A stretch of 58,094 nt of DNA from the NCBI GenBank assembly GCA_006218025.1, contig VBWA01000041.1, forward strand, positions 1 through 58,094, in the 5' to 3' direction. Source of the DNA: Rhodocyclaceae bacterium. GTDB taxonomy: Bacteria; Pseudomonadota; Gammaproteobacteria; Burkholderiales; Rhodocyclaceae. Positions within the stretch are counted from its first letter, which is position 1. The number at the start of each line of letters is the position of its first letter. The position numbers were made by a program, and so were the translations under genes. This document shows, one piece after another, positions 51,337-58,044 of this stretch. The notes under the pieces are model-generated. The model searched no databases and was not told the DNA's origin. It was given only the letters and a program-made list of their open reading frames with translations.

Positions 51337-52608
51337 CTAGGCGGGAAGAGGAATTCCCGGCGCCGGCCGCCCATTCCATGGCGCCACCCTGAGCAGCAGC
51401 ACCATGCCTGGCACCGCGAGCACGGCGCAGAGCAGGAAGAAGCCGAGCCAGCCCATCTGCTCCACCAGATAACCGGTGGTGGCATTCATGAAAGTCCGCG
51501 GCACGGCGGCCAAACTGGTGAATAGGGCCAGTTGCGTGGCGGTATACAAGGGATGGGTGGTGCGGGCGATGAAGGCGACGAAGGCCGCGGTGCCCAAGCC
51601 CACGCCGAGCGCCTCGAAGCCGATCACCAGGGCCAGCTGTGTCAGCTCCGCCGCGCCCACCGCAGCGCGCGGGCCCAGCCACGACAGCCAGGCGAAGCCG
51701 AAGATGGCCACCAGCTGCACCACGCCGAACAGCCACAGCGCGCGGTTGATGCCCAGCCTGACCATCCACAGCCCGCCGATCAGGCCGCCGATCACCGCCG
51801 GCCACAAACCGGCGTTCTTCGCCACCAGGCCGATCTGCGATTTGGTGAAGCCCATCTCCAGATAGAAGGGCGTCGCCAGCGCGGTGCACATCGAATCGCC
51901 CAGCTTGTAGAGGAAGATGAAGCCGAGTATCAGCAGCGCCTCCCTGAGGCCGGCGCGGGTGATGAACTCGTGGAAGGGCTCGACCACCGCATCGCGCAAG
52001 GTCCGCGGCGCGTTGCCGGCGACCGCTGGCTCGCGCGCGAACAGGGCGAGGGCCATGCCCGGCAGCATGAACAGCGCCGTAATGACAAATACCTGAAGCC
52101 AGGGCAGGCGGTCGGCCAGGATCAGGGAGAGCGAACCCGGCACCAGCCCGGCGATGCGGTAGGCATTGACATGCACCGAGTTGCCCAGCCCCAGCTCCTG
52201 CTCCGAAAGGATCTCGCGCCGGTAGGCATCGAGCGCGATGTCCTGCGTCGCCGACAGCAGGGCCACCGTGGCGGTGAGCCAGAGAATCGGCACGATCTCG
52301 CTGCCCGGCGCGAACAGGCCGAGCGAGGCGATCGCCGCCAGCAGGCCGATCTGGGTGATCAGCATCCAGCCGCGGCGCCGTCCGAGCGGCGGCGCATAGC
52401 GGTCGAGCAGCGGCGACCAGAGAAACTTCCAAGTATAGGGAAACTGGATCAGCGCGAAGAGGCCGATGGTCTTCAGATCCACGCCCTCCGAGCGCAGCCA
52501 GGCCGGCACCAGATTGAGCAGCAGATACAGCGGCAGCCCCGACGAGAAGCCGGTGAACACGCAGATCAGCATGCGCCGGGTGAACAGCGCGGCGAGCCAG
52601 GGCGGCAT
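51337..52608 (-). CDS. ampG: Muropeptide permease AmpG
   Basis: 423 residues, twelve-helix MFS member that imports anhydro-muropeptides for cell-wall recycling. Characteristic: GFSSGLPLYLLLNLVPAWLRSEGV, LFALIQFPYTWKFLWSPLLDRY, SATQDIALDAYRREIL. The start is taken as the ATG at 52608, which shares one base with the vapC stop. Confidence 0.88.
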   Translation of the reverse strand: MPPWLAALFTRRMLICVFTGFSSGLPLYLLLNLVPAWLRSEGVDLKTIGLFALIQFPYTWKFLWSPLLDRYAPPLGRRRGWMLITQIGLLAAIASLGLFAPGSEIVPILWLTATVALLSATQDIALDAYRREILSEQELGLGNSVHVNAYRIAGLVPGSLSLILADRLPWLQVFVITALFMLPGMALALFAREPAVAGNAPRTLRDAVVEPFHEFITRAGLREALLILGFIFLYKLGDSMCTALATPFYLEMGFTKSQIGLVAKNAGLWPAVIGGLIGGLWMVRLGINRALWLFGVVQLVAIFGFAWLSWLGPRAAVGAAELTQLALVIGFEALGVGLGTAAFVAFIARTTHPLYTATQLALFTSLAAVPRTFMNATTGYLVEQMGWLGFFLLCAVLAVPGMVLLLRVAPWNGRPAPGIPLPA

Positions 52609-53039
52609 CAAGTTTTCACGGGTCGTGCGTCAGCTCCCGTGGCTGAGGGAAGCACCGGGCGCAGGCCGAGATGTTCGACGAAGGGGTCGAAATCCCTGTC
52701 GCTGTACAGAAGCGGCAGACGGTTCTCGATGCAGCGCGTGGCGATCAGGGTATCGATGGTCTTGCGCACCGTAACGCCCAGCGTCCGCAACGCACGGAAG
52801 TTCCGCGCCGCCTGGATGGCCACATCCTTGCCGCCGATGTCGATCATCGTCAGCGGGGCGAGAAGTTTTTTTGCCTGGTTGAAATCACGGTCGCTGCCGA
52901 AGCCCTGCAGGACTTCGACCAGAATCAGGTCGCCGATGGCCAGCGGTTCGTTCCCCAGCAAGCCGTCGAGCACCTCACACTGGGGCGTCGGCACGCCGCG
53001 GAAATAGTCGATCCACACGCTGGAATCGACCAGAATCAA
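52608..53039 (-). CDS. vapC: PIN-domain toxin VapC
   Basis: 143 residues. PIN acidic motifs: ILVDSSVWIDYFRG, ILVEVLQGFG, TIDTLIATRC and LLYSDRDFDPF. It should cleave tRNA or rRNA and be held by VapB. It overlaps vapB by four bases (ATGA) and lies directly downstream of the integron integrase in the same direction. Confidence 0.87.
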   Translation of the reverse strand: MILVDSSVWIDYFRGVPTPQCEVLDGLLGNEPLAIGDLILVEVLQGFGSDRDFNQAKKLLAPLTMIDIGGKDVAIQAARNFRALRTLGVTVRKTIDTLIATRCIENRLPLLYSDRDFDPFVEHLGLRPVLPSATGADARPVKT

Positions 53040-53230
53040 CGATCGGCCCTCATCGCATCCAGATCGCCCTGCCAGTCGAGTTTGCCGCGAAAACGCCGAA
53101 TCTCTTCCTGCTGGCGCAAGCGCAAAAGGGTGCGCAGACCCTCTTCCACGGCTTCGCGTTTGGTCTTGAGCCCGGTTGCCCGCAGCGTGGCCTTCATCAG
53201 CTTGTCGTCAATCACGATGTTGGTTCGCAT
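53036..53230 (-). CDS. vapB: VapB-type antitoxin
   Basis: 64 residues. N-terminal DNA-binding half (MRTNIVIDDKLMKATLRATG, KTKREAVEEGLRTLL) and a C-terminal toxin-binding tail (FRGKLDWQGDLDAM). This is the common small VapB family with R-x-G-x-L-x-W. An inverted repeat operator precedes it. Confidence 0.88.
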   Translation of the reverse strand: MRTNIVIDDKLMKATLRATGLKTKREAVEEGLRTLLRLRQQEEIRRFRGKLDWQGDLDAMRADR

Positions 53231-53233
53231 GGT

Positions 53234-53261
53234 GTGTATTCAATTAAAGGTCAATACACAT
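53234..53261. promoter_or_regulatory. vapBC operator
   Basis: TGTGTATT and AATACACA, perfect eight-base arms with a 12-base AT-rich spacer, end three bases from the vapB ATG. Such sites bind VapBC complexes for autorepression. Confidence 0.75.
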
Positions 53262-53305
53262 TCTAGTTGCCGATCGCCTATGGCGCAAGGGCGCAACGGT
53301 CGCCG

Positions 53306-54307
53306 TCAAGCCAGTCCCATCCTGTCGATGGGACTGACCACCCCTCGGCCACCCTTGTTCAGCACGTGGGTGTAGATCATTGTTGTCGACACATCGGAAT
53401 GCCCGAGCAGTTCCTGCACCGTGCGGATGTCGTAGCCGCCCTCCAGCAAGTGGGTGGCGAAGCTGTGGCGCAGGGTATGCGGTGTGGCTGGCTTGACGAC
53501 CCCGGCATCGCGTACCGCCTGTTTCATCGCCCGCTGCACCGCCTGGTCCTGCAAATGGTGGCGACGAATGCAGCCATCACGCGGATCGGTCGATAGAGCT
53601 CCGGAAGGAAACACGAACTGCCAGCGCCATTCGCGTCCGGCCCGCGGATATTTGCGCGAAAGCGCATAGGGCAGGAACACCTCGCCGCCGCCATCGGCGA
53701 CATCCCGTTCATGCAGCGCCCGCACTTTCGACAGATGCTCCTCCAGCGGTTTCGACAGCAATTCCGGCAGCATGGTGACGCGATCCTTGAAACCCTTGCC
53801 GTCGCGCACCAAAATCTCCCCGCGGGCAAACTCGATGTCCTTCACCCGCAAGCGCAGGCACTCCATGAGCCGCAACCCGGTGCCATACAACAGGCTGGCG
53901 ATCAGCCAATGCGTACCCGAAAAACGCGACAACACGGCGTGGATTTCGTCGCGGGTCAGGACCACCGGCAAGCGCCGGGGCGCCTTTGCCTGCTCCACGT
54001 TGTCGAGCCAGGGCAGTTCGTTGCCAAGCACCTCGCGATAGAGGAACAGCAAGGCACTCTTCGCCTGATTCTGCGTCGACGCCGCGACCCGGCCGACCAC
54101 CGCCAAATGCGTCAGAAAGGCCTCCACTTCGGCAGCGCCGAGATCCCGCGGATGGCGCTTGCCAAAATGCCGAATAAATCGTTTAATCCAATCGACGTAT
54201 GTCTGCTCGGTGCGCAAGCTGTAGTGCTTGAGACGAATCTTGCCCCTCACCTGATCCAGCAGACGAGGTGTTGCAGCCGCTTCCAAACGCGCCGGTATCG
54301 AGTTCAT
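53306..54307 (-). CDS. intI: Integron integrase IntI
   Basis: 333 residues, tyrosine recombinase. Catalytic residues R146 ([13 protein letters not shown]), H277 and R280 ([16 protein letters not shown]), H303 ([10 protein letters not shown]) and Y312 (MIYTHV). The IntI-specific extra helix region is present at about 214-235 ([21 protein letters not shown]). It captures and shuffles cassettes by attI x attC recombination on single-stranded attC. It is read away from the cassettes, and a LexA box lies upstream. Confidence 0.95.
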   Translation of the reverse strand: MNSIPARLEAAATPRLLDQVRGKIRLKHYSLRTEQTYVDWIKRFIRHFGKRHPRDLGAAEVEAFLTHLAVVGRVAASTQNQAKSALLFLYREVLGNELPWLDNVEQAKAPRRLPVVLTRDEIHAVLSRFSGTHWLIASLLYGTGLRLMECLRLRVKDIEFARGEILVRDGKGFKDRVTMLPELLSKPLEEHLSKVRALHERDVADGGGEVFLPYALSRKYPRAGREWRWQFVFPSGALSTDPRDGCIRRHHLQDQAVQRAMKQAVRDAGVVKPATPHTLRHSFATHLLEGGYDIRTVQELLGHSDVSTTMIYTHVLNKGGRGVVSPIDRMGLA

Positions 54308-54433
54308 TTTTTAGGCCCCACTAAAAATGTCCAACTCACTGATGAATATCAGCTTAGCACATTACCTGTTTTTTTATACAGCCCACTTGATGGATAGTTT
54401 CCCATCTTGTAGGCGGCGGACTTAACGTTATGC
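54308..54433. other. attI region and joint to the first cassette
   Basis: The region between intI and the first cassette. The joint is GTTATGC at 54427-54433; cleavage in integrons falls after the G. Everything to the left is host attI. The inverted cassette gene reads into it. Confidence 0.75.
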
Positions 54434-54747
54434 GCCTCTGGCTCGTACCAGAATCGCAGCCTTGGCGGCTCATCGAAAACATGCACCACAACGCAGTCGC
54501 CGCCGTACCTGCGTTCTGCTTTCCTCAACGTCGCCCCGCTCTTTCGCGCTGTGTCAACGATCAGCAACGGGCGCAAATGTTCCGGGCATTCCGTGCCGTA
54601 GGGAATGAACGGAATCCCGAGAATGTGCGAGGCATACACGCTTGCCACCGCTCCACTTCGGCCTGGGCCAACTACAGCACGCACCTTCACGCCAAGCAAC
54701 CGCAGTCTGATCGCGCCGGAAAACTCGGCTTCGGAAACTATGCGCAT
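54349..54747 (-). CDS. Cassette 1: phosphoribosyltransferase-like protein, inverted in the cassette
   Basis: 132 residues. PRTase-like features are VVGPGRSGAVASVYAS and the PRPP-loop-like LLIVDTARKSGATLRKA. It starts at the ATG inside the R'' site (GTTATGC on this strand) of attC1; no ribosome binding site is clear. The gene points toward intI, and its frame crosses the attI/cassette joint at residue 107. The last 26 residues (from NVKSAAYKMGNYPSSG) are therefore encoded by attI DNA, including the LexA box. Activity is not established. Confidence 0.65.
   Translation of the reverse strand: MRIVSEAEFSGAIRLRLLGVKVRAVVGPGRSGAVASVYASHILGIPFIPYGTECPEHLRPLLIVDTARKSGATLRKAERRYGGDCVVVHVFDEPPRLRFWYEPEAHNVKSAAYKMGNYPSSGLYKKTGNVLS
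54366..54381. promoter_or_regulatory. LexA box upstream of intI
   Basis: CTGTTTTTTTATACAG fits the SOS consensus CTG-N10-CAG. On the minus strand it contains TATAAA, a likely -10 element for intI, about 60 bases from its start. It implies SOS-induced integrase expression, as established for other integrons. Confidence 0.85.
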
Positions 54748-54812
54748 AACATGGCGCTCAACCGGACTCCGGGCGATGAACCTGCCCGGAGCCGGTTAGC
54801 TCTACTTTGGGG
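54744..54812 (+). other. attC1
   Basis: R'' GCATAAC (54744-54750) is the exact complement of the cassette start GTTATGC. The stem CCGG(A)CTCCGGGC / GCCCGGAGCCGG keeps the extrahelical A. The R' side is TTTGGGG, with T in place of the usual G. Confidence 0.82.
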
Positions 54813-54819
54813 GTCTTAG

Positions 54820-55149
54820 ATGGAGACGCCGAAGGTCTACAAAATTCTGATGTCGTTTGACGACGCAAGCAAAATACTTGTTGCTGACGCCATAGAACAA
54901 GAAGGCTACTTTTGGCTTGTGCCCGAATGGCTCGGAAAGCACCCATCAGGACCGCGTGTACCAGAGCGAATGATTCGCCTAAATCCAAAGCACCTGAAGC
55001 TGGCACCTCCGAAGTACAAAGTGGACTACTACCTATCCGACCCACTACCAGCAATTCTCCGTGATGCACGATCAATAGAGCAAATACCGCCCGGTTTTGA
55101 GGTCCGGTTCGCAGTTCTGCAAATGGCAGAAGGCCAGATGAAACATTGA
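54820..55149 (+). CDS. Cassette 2, first gene: hypothetical protein
   Basis: 109 residues, soluble, starting 14 bases after the joint, as is common in cassettes. Sequence begins METPKVYKILMSFDDASKIL and contains EWLGKHPSGPRVPERM. No family recognised. Lower GC than the host genes. Confidence 0.65.
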   Translation: METPKVYKILMSFDDASKILVADAIEQEGYFWLVPEWLGKHPSGPRVPERMIRLNPKHLKLAPPKYKVDYYLSDPLPAILRDARSIEQIPPGFEVRFAVLQMAEGQMKH

Positions 55150-55215
55150 CGCTTTTGTTACCTTGCTCATTCATGCCACTCTCCATGTTGTACCGACCAA
55201 AGTAGGCCAAAAGTC

Positions 55216-55491
55216 ATGAAGCCAACTCGGCAAGATGTGCTGCTTTCGATCATTGCTATCGCGCTCGTCGCCATTGCAATCAAGCTGATCTTCTTTGGCC
55301 CGTCGACTAGAGGCGAGATGATTGCTATCGGAAAAATCCAAAATGCCGACGAAAAGAAGGCTGCTATTGAAAGCTTCGTAAATCGAAGCCAAGTTGTTTT
55401 TGTGCGTGGCGGTGACATTGAGGTTTCTGGATCGGTGGATGTTTCGGGCTCGTCGGTGACTGTTTCCGGGATAGTGGAAATTGAGCGCTGA
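55216..55491 (+). CDS. Cassette 2, second gene: small membrane-anchored protein
   Basis: 91 residues. One N-terminal membrane segment (LLSIIAIALVAIAIKLIFFG) followed by a soluble part ending in short valine/serine beta repeats (DIEVSGSVDVSGSSVTVSGI). No attC is seen between this and the preceding gene, so both share one cassette. Confidence 0.6.
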   Translation: MKPTRQDVLLSIIAIALVAIAIKLIFFGPSTRGEMIAIGKIQNADEKKAAIESFVNRSQVVFVRGGDIEVSGSVDVSGSSVTVSGIVEIER

Positions 55492-55505
55492 TGTAGCTTG
55501 TCGTT

Positions 55506-55862
55506 TCATTGCAGACCCCCAACCCCTCCGTCAACACGGACGCGCCGCGATGAAGCTGCGTCGCGCCGGTTACGTCGAACGTTGGGGGCTTGTGGTATGT
55601 CATTGAACAATGTCGCCAGTTCTTTCGCTACCAGCATGGCGGCGTCGTACTCGGCCTCGGTCAGTGGAACAAGTTCCGGCGATTTCGCCCGCCACGCAAG
55701 CCATTGCCCGAAGTGATTTTCCGTGCACCAGTCCCTCGCTTCGTCGGTAAAGTCCGCGAACCACGCAACGACCCTCCCGTTCACGAAGATCGCAGCCCCC
55801 AACCCTGCGGTCGACAAGGACTCCGCGCTATCAGTCTTCGGTGTTGCGTTTTCAGTGCTCAT
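55506..55862 (-). CDS. Cassette 3: hypothetical protein, inverted, reading through the joint
   Basis: 118 residues. AAGGAG lies upstream of the ATG at 55862, so it is a real gene. The core AAIFVNGRVVAWFADFTDEA and ENHFGQWLAWRAKSPELVPL match no family I know. Its first 22 or so residues lie within attC3. From residue 94 (NVRRNRRDAASSRRVRVDGG) the frame crosses the joint at 55581 and is encoded by attC2 of the previous cassette. Confidence 0.65.
   Translation of the reverse strand: MSTENATPKTDSAESLSTAGLGAAIFVNGRVVAWFADFTDEARDWCTENHFGQWLAWRAKSPELVPLTEAEYDAAMLVAKELATLFNDIPQAPNVRRNRRDAASSRRVRVDGGVGGLQ
55517..55587 (+). other. attC2
   Basis: R'' CCCCAAC (55517-55523), preceded by GAC, mirrors the cassette start TTTGGGGGTC. 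Stem CGG(A)CGCG / CGCGCCG around GATGAAGC; R' GTTGGGG at 55581-55587. Confidence 0.82.
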
Positions 55863-55919
55863 AGTTCTTCTCCTTGTTTTCCTTCGGCGGCGCGGAGCCT
55901 GTCACCTTGAACGTTAGAG
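55797..55919 (+). other. attC3 (long)
   Basis: R'' CCCCAAC (55797-55803), preceded by AGC, mirrors the cassette start GTTGGGGGCT. The stem GG(A)CTCCGCGC / GCGCGGAGCC keeps the extrahelical A. R' is GTTAGAG at 55913. The loop is long and contains the start and ribosome binding site of the inverted gene. Confidence 0.78.
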
Positions 55920-55925
55920 CACACC

Positions 55926-56207
55926 ATGATACGCAGAGCCATGCTTGGAAAAGCCGCAATTGCAGCTTGGTTTGTCTTTGCAACCTATGTCGTAATAACC
56001 ATTTATTTTGTCAATAACTTCAGTCCAAAGATTCTTGCGGAGCCAGGCACTACTACCCCTCCTTCTTGGGCCCTGAGTGTTTATGACTTTATGCGTCCGT
56101 TCTGGGCCCGAAATCAACTTATTGTTCCAGGTCTGCTTGCCATATCTGTTTCCATTACGCTTCTTTGGTACAAAAAAGCAAAGCAGTCCACAACTCTGAA
56201 TGCATGA
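55926..56207 (+). CDS. Cassette 4: small two-helix membrane protein
   Basis: 93 residues. Two hydrophobic segments (AIAAWFVFATYVVITIYFV and LIVPGLLAISVSITLLWYKK) joined by a polar loop. It starts 13 bases after the joint. Function unknown; small membrane proteins are frequent in cassette arrays. Confidence 0.65.
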   Translation: MIRRAMLGKAAIAAWFVFATYVVITIYFVNNFSPKILAEPGTTTPPSWALSVYDFMRPFWARNQLIVPGLLAISVSITLLWYKKAKQSTTLNA

Positions 56208-56240
56208 GGTTTTTCATAACTATGGGAATACCTATTTTTA

Positions 56241-56331
56241 GCTCTAACATGGCGCTCAACCCGGACGCCCGAACATCCGGCTTCACTTCGAATTGGCCGG
56301 CTCACGGGCGCCGGTTAGCTCTACGTTGGGC
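56241..56331 (+). other. attC4
   Basis: R'' GCTCTAAC (56241-56248) is the exact complement of the cassette start GTTAGAGC. The stem CGG(A)CGCCC / GGGCGCCGG has the extrahelical A. R' is the perfect consensus GTTGGGC at 56325-56331. Confidence 0.88.
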
Positions 56332-56358
56332 GTCTCAATCTCTTCACGCGAGGCACAC

Positions 56359-56940
56359 TTGACTCAGAAACTCCTACTCGTTGATTTTGAGAACGTGCAA
56401 CAGGTGGATCTTTCACGCCTGCACGACAACACAAACATCATCATCTTTGTCGGCGCAAGTCAGAAGGCTATTCCAATTGAGTTGGTAACGTCCGCTCAAC
56501 ACCTTGGCTCGCGGGTCGAATGGCAGAAGGTTGAAGGCAATGGCAGCAACGCTCTCGATTTTCACATTGCCTGTCACCTCGGTCGCGTGCTTGAAAAGTC
56601 TCCTCAAGTCCATTGCACCGTGCTGTCAAAGGACAAAGGCTTCGACCCACTCCTGCGCCAACTAAACAAGATCGGCCTCAAGTGCCAGCGCATAAACAGT
56701 TTGCTCGAACTCGACCCTAAGTCCGCGCCAGCGGATGACCCGAGTTACAAACGGGTGGTGGAAGTTCTCGGAAAGTCCGAGAAGAAGACCCGCCCTCGGA
56801 AGCTCAAGACGCTGTCGCAGCACATCTCGTCTATCTTCCAGAAGAACATCGCCCAGAAGGATATTGATCGCATCATTGATATGCTCTTCGCCAACAAGAT
56901 GATCTCCGAAACCAACAACACAATCTCGTATGCTTTCTAA
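56359..56940 (+). CDS. Cassette 5: PIN/NYN-like nuclease with C-terminal winged-helix-like domain
   Basis: 193 residues from a TTG at 56359 with GAGG five bases upstream. The PIN-like domain covers residues 4-115: LLLVDFENVQ with D9, GNGSNALDFHIACHLG with D67, and VLSKDKGFDPLLRQL with D92 and D96, the acidic set of a metal-dependent RNase. Residues 145-193 (KLKTLSQHISSIFQKNIAQK and on) resemble a winged helix. Proteins with this PIN7-like fold are often near defence genes. It may be an antiphage or stress RNase; that is inference. Confidence 0.75.
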   Translation: MTQKLLLVDFENVQQVDLSRLHDNTNIIIFVGASQKAIPIELVTSAQHLGSRVEWQKVEGNGSNALDFHIACHLGRVLEKSPQVHCTVLSKDKGFDPLLRQLNKIGLKCQRINSLLELDPKSAPADDPSYKRVVEVLGKSEKKTRPRKLKTLSQHISSIFQKNIAQKDIDRIIDMLFANKMISETNNTISYAF

Positions 56941-56995
56941 GACGCCCAACCCTGCGGTCGACCCCGTTCGCTTCGCTCTCTGGACGCTGCGCGAT
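56941..56995 (+). other. Degenerate attC5a
   Basis: GACGCCCAAC directly after the nuclease stop mirrors the cassette start GTTGGGCGTC. The left stem GG(A)CGCTGCGCG, loop ATGAAGC and first bases of the right stem (CGCGCA) are intact, then the sequence diverges. No R' follows, so the site is truncated. Confidence 0.65.
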
Positions 56996-57070
56996 GAAGC
57001 CGCGCACGCATCGTTCTCCGCCTTCATGAGTTGCTTTCGCGTAGGGCTTCGGCTTCGCTCTGTCTATGCT

Positions 57071-57097
57071 CGTCGCCGTGTCGCCAGCGCCGACTTT
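57071..57097 (+). repeat. Short dispersed repeat, copy 6
   Basis: Contains CGTGTCGCCAGCGCCGACTT exactly, preceded by GTCGC. It lies in the non-coding part of cassette 5. Confidence 0.75.
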
Positions 57098-57345
57098 CCG
57101 CGCCTGCGCAGGTTCGCGCCGCCGTTGATGTCGCGGCTTTGCCCATCGCAGCTATCCCACTGTCCGTGTTACTCAAACGGAAGGAAAAGCCAGTCAGTCT
57201 TGGCTGCGCGCCTGAGGGCGCGAAATCGTCGCGGTGTGTCGCTCATCGCCCATCGCGAAGCCCGCGCGGCGCGGACAACCGCATGAAAAACACAGTGTGC
57301 CGCCGCGTCGCTTTCTCGCGCCGTCCATTCTCGGTCGCGCGCCGT

Positions 57346-57372
57346 GGTCGCCGTCTCGCCAGCGCTGACTTT
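57346..57372 (+). repeat. Short dispersed repeat, copy 7
   Basis: CGTCTCGCCAGCGCTGACTT, two mismatches from the core, preceded by GTCGC. In the non-coding part of cassette 5. Confidence 0.7.
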
Positions 57373-57483
57373 GCTGCGTCAGTTGTTGCTTCCGTAGGCC
57401 GCGCGCTGTCTCATGCGCCGCGGTCTTTTCGCGTCTTAGGGTCAGTCGTCGCGGTCAAGTCGGGCAGCGGCATCGGCACCCAA

Positions 57484-57556
57484 GACGCCCAACCCATCGT
57501 TCCAGGGGACGCTGCGCGATGAAGCCGCGCAGCGCCCCTGAACTCAAACGTTAGCC
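57484..57556 (+). other. attC5b
   Basis: R'' GACGCCCAAC (57484-57493) again mirrors GTTGGGCGTC. The stem CAGGGG(A)CGCTGCGCG / CGCGCAGCGCCCCTG is perfect with the extrahelical A. R' is GTTAGCC at 57550-57556. Confidence 0.86.
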
Positions 57557-57573
57557 CACAGCTCGCATTCGTC

Positions 57574-58035
57574 ATGCCGTCAATCGTGCCCATCTCGTTA
57601 CGCTGTTTCGCCGTGTCGCCAGCGCCGACTTTTGGTGCCGCTTGTTCGTCTCGCTGCTCGCAGCCTCGTGGTTTCGTTGCAGCGTGGGCGGGGCGTGTTC
57701 GTCTCCCGCGTGGCTGTCGGCGCACGTCTGCCGCGTCGTGCGCGCTCGGCGTCTCGCTCGCACCGCGCTTGGGTGCCGTTCGTGCGTATCGTGGCTCGGT
57801 ACCCCCGGAGGCTTCGGGTGCGTTGGTGTCCCGTGCCTCCGGGCAGCTTCGTCGCCTGTATTGGGGCTCCTCCTTTGTGGCTGCTGCCGTCCTTGCTTGG
57901 CTCGCTCATTTCGTTTCGTGCGTGGTGTGCGTTCCGTGCTTCGCCCGCCGCTGCTGGGCTAACCCGGCGCTCAACCTCGCTCCCTTCGGTCGCTGGACGC
58001 TGCGCGATGAAGCCGCGCAGCGCCGGTTAGCTTGA
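57574..58035 (+). CDS. Cassette 6: doubtful open frame in adenine-depleted DNA
   Basis: 153 codons from an ATG 24 bases after the joint, ending inside attC6 (NPALNLAPFGRWTLRDEAA is attC sequence in translation). Its early part (AVSPAPTF) is encoded by the dispersed repeat. Two other forward frames and one reverse frame are also open. From 57661 to 57960 only about ten adenines occur on this strand, and all stop codons need A, so openness is not evidence of coding. Confidence 0.25.
   Translation: MPSIVPISLRCFAVSPAPTFGAACSSRCSQPRGFVAAWAGRVRLPRGCRRTSAASCALGVSLAPRLGAVRAYRGSVPPEASGALVSRASGQLRRLYWGSSFVAAAVLAWLAHFVSCVVCVPCFARRCWANPALNLAPFGRWTLRDEAAQRRLA
57607..57632 (+). repeat. Short dispersed repeat, copy 8
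   Basis: Contains CGTGTCGCCAGCGCCGACTT exactly. Within cassette 6, close to its start. Confidence 0.75.
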
Positions 58036-58044
58036 ACGTTGAAG
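57956..58044 (+). other. attC6
   Basis: R'' GGGCTAAC (57956-57963) is the exact complement of the cassette start GTTAGCCC. The stem GG(A)CGCTGCGCG / CGCGCAGCGCC with loop ATGAAGC is intact. R' is GTTGAAG at 58038, with G in the last consensus position. Confidence 0.86.

Larger units (their letters stand above)
56996..57483 (+). other. Cassette 5 remainder without a supported gene
   Basis: About 490 bases rich in T, G and C and poor in A over much of their length. It holds two strong copies of the dispersed repeat. Several overlapping frames are open, but none has a ribosome binding site or protein-like composition. Likely the relic of a second cassette fused by loss of its boundary. Confidence 0.5.

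Noticed and set aside
53306-54307. Class 1 (mobile) integron
   Set aside because: The integrase sequence differs from IntI1, there is no qacE/sul1 end, and neighbours are ordinary chromosomal genes.
54758-55210. Antisense frame across cassette 2
   Set aside because: Overlaps a better plus-strand gene that starts at the usual distance from the joint; product looks non-protein-like.
57031-57522. Frames in the tail of cassette 5
   Set aside because: No ribosome binding site, composition dominated by R, S and A, and the region is attC-derived and A-poor.
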